From JAXHTH01 sp034211115 (GTDB taxonomy: Bacteria > Planctomycetota > Phycisphaerae > Phycisphaerales > SM1A02): a DNA stretch of 12,960 bases. The stretch lies in contig JAXHTH010000041.1 in assembly GCA_034211115.1 (NCBI GenBank), forward strand, positions 1-12,960, in the 5' to 3' direction. This document shows, one piece after another, positions 1-5,600 of this stretch (positions are counted from its first letter, which is position 1; every line of letters starts with the position of its first letter). Both the position numbers and the translations under genes were made by a program. The notes beneath the pieces are model-generated. The model worked only from the letters and a program-made list of their open reading frames with translations. It was not told the origin of the DNA and searched no databases.

Positions 1-134
1 GGCCGGGGGAAGGGAGGGGGATTCTCCGGCCCGCGCCCGGCCGCCGCCGCCCGCGCCGGGTCCGGGTCCGCCAGACGGCCCGGGCCCGCGCCGCCGCGAT
101 CATCAAGACGAACGTCCCCCGCGACGGCGGGCGG

Positions 135-242
135 TCAGCGTCGGCGGGGCTGACAACTGAGCTGCGCGCCGCGATAGACGTGGTCCTCGCAGGGGAGGAG
201 GATCACCATCCAGCCGTCGATGATGCCTCGGTCCAGCCTCAT
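135..242 (-). CDS. Possible small protein, 35 aa, unknown
   Basis: I do not recognise this product. The frame starts at ATG 240-242 and ends at TGA 135-137. Two things favour it: GGGAAGG lies about 8 nt upstream as a plausible ribosome-binding site, and nearly every third codon position in the core is G or C while second positions are A/T-rich, as in real genes of this DNA. The predicted peptide has a short hydrophobic stretch (WMVILLPC) between charged flanks, too short to be a convincing membrane helix. It lies divergent to the cytidylate-kinase-like gene. The same frame is open far upstream to about 680, across the start of that gene, so a longer N-terminus cannot be excluded. It may equally be chance. 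Confidence 0.22.
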   Translation of the reverse strand: MRLDRGIIDGWMVILLPCEDHVYRGAQLSCQPRRR

Positions 243-359
243 GCCTGGTGCCTTCCCTCGCCCGACGGCCTCCGGCCGGCGGACGAGCCAAGGATAGACC
301 GCCCGTTCGGCCCCGGCAAGGCCGCGGCGCGGAGCGGACAAACCGCCGCGCGGCCGCGG

Positions 360-388
360 TTCAATTCCCACCCCGCGCCTGCTACACT
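360..388 (+). promoter_or_regulatory. Candidate sigma70-type promoter for 508 gene
   Basis: TTCAAT (360-365) is followed after 17 nt by TACACT (383-388), which is preceded by TG one base upstream (380-381), making an extended -10 element TG-C-TACACT. The -35 match is weak and the -10 is good. Transcription from here would give a leader of roughly 110 nt before the start at 508. The same TACACT hexamer appears before the ProRS-like gene. No experimental support. Confidence 0.4.
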
Positions 389-507
389 CTGCCGCGCCGA
401 AGCGGTCTGGATGGTTGCGGCGAGGCGAGCGCCGGCGCAGCCGCAGGGAGAGATCGCGTTCGGGCCGTCTGGTCCCGGGCACGGGTCGGCTGCCTCGAGG
501 TGTGATG

Positions 508-1212
508 ATGAAGTACGCTGCCAGTCTTGATGCCGTTCGTTCCGCCGTCCGGGCCATGGCGGCCAGCCATCGCGGCGAGCCGGCCGCCCCCGGGGCGGGC
601 CTGGAGCCGGTGGTGACCATCTCGCGCCAGGCGGGAGTGACCGCGTCGGCGGTGAGCCGGCGCCTGGTGGAGATTCTCAATCATCGCCACCCGGGCCCCA
701 CGCCGTGGATGGAGTTCGATCGCCAGCTCGTGGAGCGGATCGCCGCCGATCACAATCTCGCCGAGGATCTCGTGGCCCGCTTCGACGAGCGGGACCGGAG
801 CTGGTTCGAGCATTTCACGGCGGGCATCACCGGCTCGGCCACCGGGACCGACATCGCCATGAAGAGCGCCAAGACGATTCGCGCCATGGCGAAGGTGGGA
901 CGGGCGGTGATCATCGGCCGGGCGGGGCAGACGATCCTCGCGGGGATGAAGCACGTGGTGCACGTCCGCCTCATCGCCCCCCTCGAGTGGCGGGCCGCCC
1001 AGTACCCGCGCGATGTCGACGCCGCCCCCGACGCCAACGAACAGACCCTCCGCCGCATTGACGCCGAGCGCGCCCGATACGTCAAGCAGCACTTCAACCG
1101 CGATGTGAACGATCCGCTGATGTACGATCTCATCATCAACATGGCGCGGGTGGGCACCGATCGCGCCGCGCAGACGATCGCGCAGGCCGTCGAGGGGCTC
1201 GATCTTCGCTGA
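508..1212 (+). CDS. Cytidylate kinase-like family protein
   Basis: This 234-residue protein resembles the cytidylate kinase-like family (P-loop NMP-kinase fold), a group whose substrates are mostly unknown. Matching blocks are the N-terminal strand and P-loop region (VVTISRQAG, residues 35-43), a D-rich segment after FDRQLVERIA (70-79), the central strand and helix VIIGRAGQTIL (134-144), the next strand with VRLIAPLEWR (153-162), and the C-terminal block with YVKQHF and NDPLMYDLIIN (201-211). The usual GSGG of the P-loop is replaced by GVTA, so nucleotide binding may be altered. ATGs at 505 and 508 are adjacent codons; GAGG at 497-500 sits 7 nt from 508 and only 4 nt from 505, so I prefer 508. 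The lipoprotein gene follows 39 nt downstream and is probably co-transcribed. The family call is fairly secure; the reaction is not. Confidence 0.8.
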   Translation: MKYAASLDAVRSAVRAMAASHRGEPAAPGAGLEPVVTISRQAGVTASAVSRRLVEILNHRHPGPTPWMEFDRQLVERIAADHNLAEDLVARFDERDRSWFEHFTAGITGSATGTDIAMKSAKTIRAMAKVGRAVIIGRAGQTILAGMKHVVHVRLIAPLEWRAAQYPRDVDAAPDANEQTLRRIDAERARYVKQHFNRDVNDPLMYDLIINMARVGTDRAAQTIAQAVEGLDLR

Positions 1213-1237
1213 GCGATGGCGCCCCGGTCGCCTTTTC

Positions 1238-1245
1238 AGGAGAGG
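1238..1245 (+). promoter_or_regulatory. Shine-Dalgarno fixing the 1252 start
   Basis: AGGAGAGG lies 6 nt before ATG 1252-1254. It decides this start over the in-frame ATG at 1216, which has no purine-rich site and would put twelve residues in front of the signal peptide. Confidence 0.7.
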
Positions 1246-1251
1246 ATCACC

Positions 1252-1653
1252 ATGCGAGATCCGTCACGGCCGGTCGGCGTGCTTCTGGTCGGGCTTCTCC
1301 TCGTGCTCGGCGGCGCGGTGGCGCTTCCGGGTTGTCGAAGCGCCTCGAAGCTGCAAGGGCGGGCCGTGCTGAACGCCGACCGCGAGCTGGAGGCGAATCT
1401 GAACGCGGACCTGCTCGGCGTGCACGAGGCGGCGCGGCGCGTGCTCGTCGAGGCGTACCAGTACCGCATCTTCGTCGATCGGCGCAAGGCGCGCGGGGGG
1501 CTGATCCGCGCGCGGACGGAAGATGAACGGCTCGTCCGCGTCGAGACGTACTACGAAGGCACTCGGCGCACGCGCATCCAGGTCTTCGTCTCGCCGATGG
1601 GGGATGAGGAGAAACAGCGCGCGATACTCGCGGAGATCGAGCGGGCCCTGTGA
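1252..1653 (+). CDS. Small predicted lipoprotein, unknown function
   Basis: The 133-residue product starts with a typical lipoprotein signal: Arg residues near the N-terminus, a hydrophobic run (VLLVGLLLVLGGAVA, about residues 10-24) and the lipobox LPGC with the lipidated Cys at 28. The mature part is a single compact domain with a helix-like start (LLGVHEAARRVLVEAYQY) followed by strand-like segments (GLIRARTEDERLVRVETYY and TRIQVFVSP) and a final helix (EEKQRAILAEIERAL). This pattern recalls small alpha/beta lipoprotein domains of the DUF3568 kind, but I cannot confirm the family. The gene lies downstream of the kinase-like gene and converges on the ProRS-like gene with only 15 nt between the stops. 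Envelope location is well supported; function is unknown. Confidence 0.75.
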   Translation: MRDPSRPVGVLLVGLLLVLGGAVALPGCRSASKLQGRAVLNADRELEANLNADLLGVHEAARRVLVEAYQYRIFVDRRKARGGLIRARTEDERLVRVETYYEGTRRTRIQVFVSPMGDEEKQRAILAEIERAL

Positions 1654-1668
1654 ATCTGCCGATGATCG

Positions 1669-3492
1669 TCATCCGCGGGCCCGGCAGCGCGCCGCGACAT
1701 CGTCAATCCTCACCAGTTCGCCGCCCTCCAGCGAGCGATCCCGCCGATAGAACTCGATGCTGTCCCGCTCCAGTCCCTTCGGGCCGACGGTGAGGCGGAT
1801 GGGGAGGCCGATGAGATCGCCGTCCTTGAACTTCGGGCCCGGCCGCTGATCGCGATCATCGAGCAGCACGGCCAGGCCCGCCGCCGTCAACTCCTCATGC
1901 AGCGCGTCGGCCACTTCGCGGTTGCGCCCCTCGTACTTCACCGGGGTGATGAGCACATCGAAGGGGGCGATCGCCGCCGGCCAGATGATGCCGTCCTCGT
2001 CGTGATGCCGCTCGACCACCGCGGCGACGAGCCGGTCGAGATCGAGCTCATAGCGCGCCATGAAGACCGGTTGCCGTTGCTGATGCTCATCGAGCACACG
2101 AAAGCCCATCGCGTCGCAGCACGCCGAGCCGAGCCGGGTCAGCTTTACGAGGCTGATGCCGCGCGCGGCGTGCAGCACGCCGCCGGTCGGCGATGGATCG
2201 CCCTCGCGGGCGCTGCGGATGTCGGCCACGCCCAGTCGATCCCTGACCGCATCCGCGTGCGGCTCGAGCAGGTCGCGCGTCCAGTTGAAGTGCCTGACGT
2301 GATGATCGGTTTCGTTGGCGCCGGTGACCCAGAACCACTCGCCCTGCGCGGCGTCGGGATCGACGAGCAGGGCGGTGAAGTCGAACGACCCGGCGAGATG
2401 CGGGCCCATGTACCCGACGGGAAAGTCGTGCTCCCAGCCGGCGAGAATGTCATCCGTGGCCAGTTCGAGATGACCGATCCACGGCGCGACTGATCGGGCC
2501 GCCCGGGCGAGCTTCGTCTCGTTGACATCGTGATCGCCGCGCACGACGGCCATGATCAGTCCGCGCCGGGCGTGACTCGCGTCCGCTCCGTCCCCGGGCC
2601 GGCTTCGCGCTTCGTACAGCAACGTCTTGAGCATGTTCTGCGGCTTCAGCGCCGACCCCAGCTCGCGCCGGAAGAAGGCGCAGACATCCTCGATCGAAGC
2701 GCAGCCCGGCGTCGGGATGACTTCCAGCGCGCCGGTCGGATCACCGTCGAACGAATGCCGCCGATCGCCGATCGCGCAGGCGTCGAGGTTCGCCGCGTAA
2801 TCGGCGCTGTCGGATCGCAAGATGATCTGATCGCCGGCCTCGCTCGGACAGATCAACTGCTCGGACGGCGCTTCGATCTCCGGCGCGCTCGGCGCATGGA
2901 CGATGTCGAATGCGAGGCCGCACCGATCGAGCATCCGCCCCGCCGCCTCGCGCAGACGGGCGAACGTCTCATCCGGCCCGCCGGGGCCTTCGGCAGCCGT
3001 GTGAAACGACCAAACCGTGGCCATCATGCGCTCGCGCGTGCCCAGCAGGCCCGGACCCGGCCGGAATTCATCGCGGAAACGCGGCCCGATCTCGTATACC
3101 GTCAGGGGAAGCAGGCGATACGAATCGACGTGCGCGGCCATCGTCTCCGCAACAAGCTCATCGGCGCCGGGCGCGAGCGCGCAGCGACGCCCGGTGCGAT
3201 CGGTGAGCGTGAAGAGATCATCGTCCAGTTCCGCGTCGCGCCCCGTCTTCGCGAGCGGCGCAAGCGGCTGGAGGATCGGCAGGCGGAGGGCGGTCGCCCC
3301 GGCGTTTTCGAATACCCGGCGCGCCAGGCCCTCCAGACGCTGGAGCACCGACGCGCCCAGCGGCAGCCGCCCGTACAGACCGGACCCGATGCGGTGAATG
3401 AACCCCGCGCGCAGCAGCAGCCTGTGCGAAGCAGTTTCCGCCTCCGCGGGCGCCTCGCGCAGCGTCGGGATCAATGTCCGCGACCATCTCAT
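1669..3492 (-). CDS. proS: Prolyl-tRNA synthetase-like protein, bacterial type with editing domain
   Basis: The 607-residue product follows E. coli-type ProRS from end to end: motif 1 (GLYGRLPLG..., about residues 38-76), motif 2 (FRDE, Arg140), an inserted INS/YbaK-like editing domain (about 225-410), motif 3 region (477-495) and the C-terminal anticodon-binding domain (DDRDQRPGPKFKDGDLIGLP, 545-564). The start at 3492 aligns residue for residue with the E. coli N-terminus. Active-site signatures are abnormal. The GPTHEE loop is APGADE (107-112, losing Thr109; Glu111 becomes Asp), the GG..SHEF segment reads EIEAPSEQL (205-213), and motif 3 GxGxxR is ELDLDR (482-487). After motif 2, the Phe, Lys and Asp of EFLMKD are replaced. 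By contrast the editing Lys (E. coli K279) is kept as Lys289, and a His aligns in the GAN...NW block. It may be a divergent true ProRS or a paralogue that has lost synthesis and kept editing; I cannot tell which. Homology to ProRS is certain. Confidence 0.85.
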   Translation of the reverse strand: MRWSRTLIPTLREAPAEAETASHRLLLRAGFIHRIGSGLYGRLPLGASVLQRLEGLARRVFENAGATALRLPILQPLAPLAKTGRDAELDDDLFTLTDRTGRRCALAPGADELVAETMAAHVDSYRLLPLTVYEIGPRFRDEFRPGPGLLGTRERMMATVWSFHTAAEGPGGPDETFARLREAAGRMLDRCGLAFDIVHAPSAPEIEAPSEQLICPSEAGDQIILRSDSADYAANLDACAIGDRRHSFDGDPTGALEVIPTPGCASIEDVCAFFRRELGSALKPQNMLKTLLYEARSRPGDGADASHARRGLIMAVVRGDHDVNETKLARAARSVAPWIGHLELATDDILAGWEHDFPVGYMGPHLAGSFDFTALLVDPDAAQGEWFWVTGANETDHHVRHFNWTRDLLEPHADAVRDRLGVADIRSAREGDPSPTGGVLHAARGISLVKLTRLGSACCDAMGFRVLDEHQQRQPVFMARYELDLDRLVAAVVERHHDEDGIIWPAAIAPFDVLITPVKYEGRNREVADALHEELTAAGLAVLLDDRDQRPGPKFKDGDLIGLPIRLTVGPKGLERDSIEFYRRDRSLEGGELVRIDDVAARCRARG

Positions 3493-3500
3493 CGCCGGCC

Positions 3501-3529
3501 AGTGTACCGACGCACGGCGCGTCGTTCAG
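3501..3529 (-). promoter_or_regulatory. Candidate promoter for ProRS-like gene, possibly leaderless
   Basis: On the minus strand CTGAAC (3524-3529) is followed after exactly 17 nt by TACACT (3501-3506). Only 8 nt separate TACACT from the ATG at 3490-3492, so transcription would begin at or next to the start codon. No Shine-Dalgarno is visible before that ATG, which fits a leaderless message. The -35 match is weak. Confidence 0.4.
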
Positions 3530-3539
3530 CGAGCGCGGA

Positions 3540-4064
3540 TCAGCCGCCGGAATCGAGTTCCTCGAGGTCCACGGGCGGTTCCTCCTCCGCCGGCGGAGGC
3601 ACGGGCGGGGGCGCCTCGCGCTCGATCGGGCCGCGGCCGCCGAGCAGCTCCCACACGTCGGCGAAATAGCGTTCCGCCTCGTCGGCCGCCTGCATGGGCA
3701 CGCCGAGGCGCCGGCTGGTGAAGATCGCCGTCGGTGGGTCCGGCTGCGGCTCGTAGATGATCTGGAACTTCCACGTCCGCTGCTCGCGGATCGGGTTGGT
3801 CCGCGCGCGGTGCAGGACGCGATCCAGCTCGCGGTAGATCTCGATCCGCGCGTTCTCCTCGTCCACGTAGACGTGGTTCTCCTTGACGAACCACCGCTCG
3901 GCCGGATCGTCGCTGCTGTAGTCGGGCGTCTCCGCCACCGCCTTCAGGGCCGTCCACACGTGGCCGGGGTCTTCATCGGGGAACGTCTCGACAATCGTGG
4001 TGCAGCCGGTGAGGGCGGTCACGGCGGCCAGCAGGGCCATCATCGCCGGGAGTGCGTGCTTCAT
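3540..4064 (-). CDS. Predicted lipoprotein with Pro/Glu-rich tail, unknown function
   Basis: The product is 174 residues with a clear lipoprotein signal: MKH, a hydrophobic stretch (ALPAMMALLAAVTAL) and the lipobox LTGC with Cys21. The mature domain (about 30-142) begins with a helix (HVWTALKAVAETP), then alternates strand-like segments (NHVYVDEENARIEIYREL, RTWKFQIIYEP), and ends with a helix (ADEAERYFADVWELLGG). The last 30 residues are Pro/Glu-rich (APPPVPPPAEEEPP) and probably disordered. I chose ATG 4062-4064 because the frame upstream (to 4160) would bury the signal peptide. No Shine-Dalgarno is visible. The ProRS-like gene starts 47 nt downstream. The layout resembles the other small lipoprotein at 1252-1653 in a general way, but I see no convincing sequence match. 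Function unknown. Confidence 0.75.
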   Translation of the reverse strand: MKHALPAMMALLAAVTALTGCTTIVETFPDEDPGHVWTALKAVAETPDYSSDDPAERWFVKENHVYVDEENARIEIYRELDRVLHRARTNPIREQRTWKFQIIYEPQPDPPTAIFTSRRLGVPMQAADEAERYFADVWELLGGRGPIEREAPPPVPPPAEEEPPVDLEELDSGG

Positions 4065-4068
4065 GGGC

Positions 4069-4099
4069 GATAGCGTCGCACAGGTGCGCCGATTGTCAA
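4069..4099 (-). promoter_or_regulatory. Possible promoter before lipoprotein gene
   Basis: A perfect TTGACA lies on the minus strand at 4094-4099. The only -10-like sequence downstream is GCTATC (4069-4074), 19 nt away, a poor match at a long spacing; shifting by one gives CGCTAT at 18 nt. The ATG (4062-4064) follows by 4 nt, so if real the transcript would be leaderless. Weak overall. Confidence 0.28.
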
Positions 4100-4188
4100 G
4101 GCGGGCGGGGCCGGAGGCGGGCCGGGGCGACCACGAACCACGCCGAATCGCCCGAGGCATCGGCCTCTCCGCCGCGCGCGGCGGGCGG

Positions 4189-4464
4189 TCAGTGGCGGAT
4201 CGAGAAGCCGGAGAACTCCCCCGTCGCCTCGCCCCGGCTGAGCTTCGTCTCGTCGATGTTGGGCCGCTTGGCCTCCTCGACGGCGGCGACGAACCGGTCC
4301 AGCTCCCCCGCCTCCCCCTCGACCACGCACTGCACCGACCCGTCCGGCTCGTTCCGCACCCACCCGGTCACATCAAACCCCCGGGCGACCTCCTGCGTGG
4401 TGGCGCGGAACCACACCCCCTGCACCCGGCCGGTGAAGATGATGTCGTAGCGGGCGGAAGGCAT
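4189..4464 (-). CDS. acyP: Acylphosphatase
   Basis: This 91-residue protein has the size and signature of acylphosphatase, a small cytosolic enzyme that hydrolyses carboxyl-phosphate bonds such as that of acetyl phosphate or 1,3-bisphosphoglycerate. The phosphate-binding loop is GRVQGVWFR (12-20), with Arg20 matching the catalytic Arg of the family, and the second signature is GWVRNEPDGSV (34-44), with Asn38 matching the catalytic Asn. The usual fold length is about 90-100 residues, so it is complete. The start ATG at 4462-4464 lies inside the first unit of the neighbouring octamer repeat array, and there is no purine-rich ribosome-binding site: the bases before it are repeat units rich in GATGCC. 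Its expression may therefore depend on that island. The family call is secure; the physiological substrate is not known. Confidence 0.93.
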   Translation of the reverse strand: MPSARYDIIFTGRVQGVWFRATTQEVARGFDVTGWVRNEPDGSVQCVVEGEAGELDRFVAAVEEAKRPNIDETKLSRGEATGEFSGFSIRH

Positions 4465-4614
4465 CAGGGCATCATGGGATCATGGCATCAAGGGGAGGAG
4501 GCATCATGGCAGCATGGCATCATGGGATCAAGGGGACATGATCACATTGGCACATGGCCACATTCGCAAAGGGGCACGTGGTGTGGTCGGGTGGCGGGAT
4601 GGGTGGACGGGCGG
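4463..4614 (+). repeat. Left octamer array, about 19 units
   Basis: Units begin every 8 nt at 4463, 4471, 4479 and so on to 4607. The first nine are mostly ATCATGGN/ATCAAGGG types. Those at 4535, 4543, 4551 and 4559 are of the GACATG/CACATT type. From 4575 they grade into G-rich units such as GTGGTCGG, GTGGCGGG and ATGGGTGG. The strict 8-nt phase through changing unit types is visible directly. Confidence 0.85.
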
Positions 4615-4651
4615 GCGCGCGAAGCCGCAAGCGGCTCATGGCGCCGTCCGT

Positions 4652-4723
4652 TCTTCCCTCAGTCCCTTTGTCCGTCAGTCCCCTGGTCCCCGAGCCCCCC
4701 AGTCCTTTCCTCCCCCGCCTCCT
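4652..4723 (+). repeat. Central pyrimidine-rich octamer array, about 9 units
   Basis: The 8-nt phase shows as CAGTCCCT at 4660, CAGTCCCC at 4676 and CAGTCCTT at 4700, alternating with TTGTCCGT (4668), TGGTCCCC (4684), GAGCCCCC (4692) and TCCTCCCC (4708). These C-rich units are loosely complementary to the G-rich end of the left array. Between the two arrays lies a small perfect dyad, AGCCGC-AA-GCGGCT (4623-4636). Confidence 0.7.
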
Positions 4724-4760
4724 CGCCGCGTCGCGCACCCTCAGACCATCACCGGCCCTG

Positions 4761-4832
4761 TGCGAATGTGACAATGTGAGAATGTGCAAATGTCCCCCTC
4801 GATGCCACGATGCCGTGATCCCTTGATGCCCT
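4761..4832 (+). repeat. Right octamer array, complementary to the left one
   Basis: AATGTG occurs at 4765, 4773 and 4781 with AATGTC at 4789, exactly 8 nt apart. GATGCC then occurs at 4801, 4809 and 4825 with GATCCC at 4817, in the same phase. These are the reverse complements of the CACATT and ATCATGG units of the left array, in mirrored order. Confidence 0.85.
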
Positions 4833-4833
4833 C

Positions 4834-5583
4834 CTACGCCATCTTCGCCATCACCTCGTCGGGGATATCGGCGTTGGTGTAGACCTTCTGCACGTCATCG
4901 TGATCCTCCAGGGTCTCGGTGAGGCGGAGGACCTTCTCGGCCGTCGAGGCGTCGCACTCGACGGTGGTGGTGGGGATCATGGTGATCTCGGCCGAGTCGG
5001 GCTCGATCCCGGCGTTCTCGATCGCCTCGCGGACGTTGATGAAATCGCCGACCTCGCAGGTGACTTCCCAGGCCCCGCCGGACTCGGTGACGTCCTCGGC
5101 CCCGGCCTCGATGGCGAGCTCCATGAGCTGCTCCTCGGTGGTCTTGCTCGCCTCGATGACGATGATGCCTTTCTGTGAGAAGCCGAAGCTGACGGCCCCG
5201 GGCTTGGCAAGGTTCCCGCCGGCTTTCTCGAAGATCTTGCGCATCTCCGGAGCGGTGCGGTTCACGTTGTCGGTGAGGCAGTCGACGATGACGGCGACGC
5301 CGGAGGGGCCGTAGCCCTCGTAGCGGACGTGCTCGTAGGACTCGCCGGGCCCGAGTTCGCCGCTGCCCTTCTTGACGGCCTTGGCGATGGTGTCCTTGGG
5401 CATGTTGGCCGCACGCGCCTCGTCGATGGCGTAACGGAGGGTGAGGTTCGTGTCCGGATCCCCCCCGCCGTTTCGGGCGGCGACGATGATGGCCTTGGCG
5501 CACTTGGACCAGATCTTGCCCTTGGCGGCGTCCTGCCGCGCCTTGCGATGCTTGATATTCGCCCACTTGCTGTGACCGGCCAT
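4834..5583 (-). CDS. yebC: YebC/PmpR/TACO1 family protein
   Basis: The 249-residue protein begins with the family signature MAGHSKWANIKHRKARQD and has the expected length (about 240-250). Further family blocks are the Lys-rich helical N-terminal domain with NMPKDTIAKAVKKG (60-73), YEGYGPSGVAVIVDCLTDN (88-106), NRTAPEMRKIFEK, and the acidic C-terminal part (EDHDDVQKVYTN). Members were first described as DNA-binding regulators; the mitochondrial homologue TACO1 activates translation, and more recent work links bacterial YebC proteins to relief of ribosome stalling at proline-rich stretches. A Shine-Dalgarno, AGAGGT (plus-strand 5589-5594), lies 5 nt before the ATG. The stop of the TPR gene is only 17 nt upstream, so the two are very probably co-transcribed. 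Family secure; exact role inferred. Confidence 0.95.
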   Translation of the reverse strand: MAGHSKWANIKHRKARQDAAKGKIWSKCAKAIIVAARNGGGDPDTNLTLRYAIDEARAANMPKDTIAKAVKKGSGELGPGESYEHVRYEGYGPSGVAVIVDCLTDNVNRTAPEMRKIFEKAGGNLAKPGAVSFGFSQKGIIVIEASKTTEEQLMELAIEAGAEDVTESGGAWEVTCEVGDFINVREAIENAGIEPDSAEITMIPTTTVECDASTAEKVLRLTETLEDHDDVQKVYTNADIPDEVMAKMA

Positions 5584-5600
5584 AAGGCACCTCTCGACAG

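Larger units (their letters stand above)
1..507. other. GC-rich region with no confident gene
   Basis: Several frames are open here on both strands only because stop codons are rare at this GC content; their translations are Arg/Pro/Gly-rich and resemble nothing I recognise. What can be supported is a promoter candidate at 360-388 for the plus-strand gene that starts at 508, and a weak small minus-strand ORF at 135-242. A second minus-strand ATG at 101-103 opens a frame that runs off the left edge, but its Arg/Ala-rich product cannot be judged from 34 codons. The C-terminal part of a plus-strand gene ending at 158-160 is also possible but unsupported. Confidence 0.5.
4463..4832. repeat. Octamer-period repeat island with dyad symmetry
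   Basis: This 370-bp intergenic stretch consists largely of degenerate repeats with an 8-nt period, organised as a big imperfect inverted repeat. The ends pair as 4467-4489 with 4809-4831 (21 of 23 positions complementary by my reading). An overlapping inner pairing is 4501-4568 with 4761-4829 (about four fifths complementary, one 1-nt gap). The left array carries ATCATGGN then CACATTNN octamers, and the right array carries their complements. It fills the gap between the acyP start codon and the yebC stop codon. No ORF in it looks real. It could be a MITE-like or REP-like element, a structured RNA spacer of the minus-strand transcript, or a site for a repeat-binding protein. Confidence 0.85.

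Noticed and set aside
134..154. Inverted repeat GTCAGC...GCTGAC as a terminator or operator
   Set aside because: A 6-bp stem with a 9-nt GC-rich loop and no T-tract is easily found by chance in this composition.
1661..1673. Dyad GATGA-TCG-TCATC between the convergent stops as a bidirectional terminator
   Set aside because: The stem is only 5 bp, not GC-rich, overlaps the ProRS-like stop codon and has no T-tract on either side.
2530..3669. Plus-strand open frame of about 380 codons antisense to the ProRS-like gene
   Set aside because: It is the shadow of a clear ProRS homologue; the product is low-complexity and Arg-rich and crosses into the next gene.
4463..4832. CRISPR array
   Set aside because: The units are 8-nt and contiguous, without 25-40 bp repeats separated by unique spacers, and there are no cas genes.
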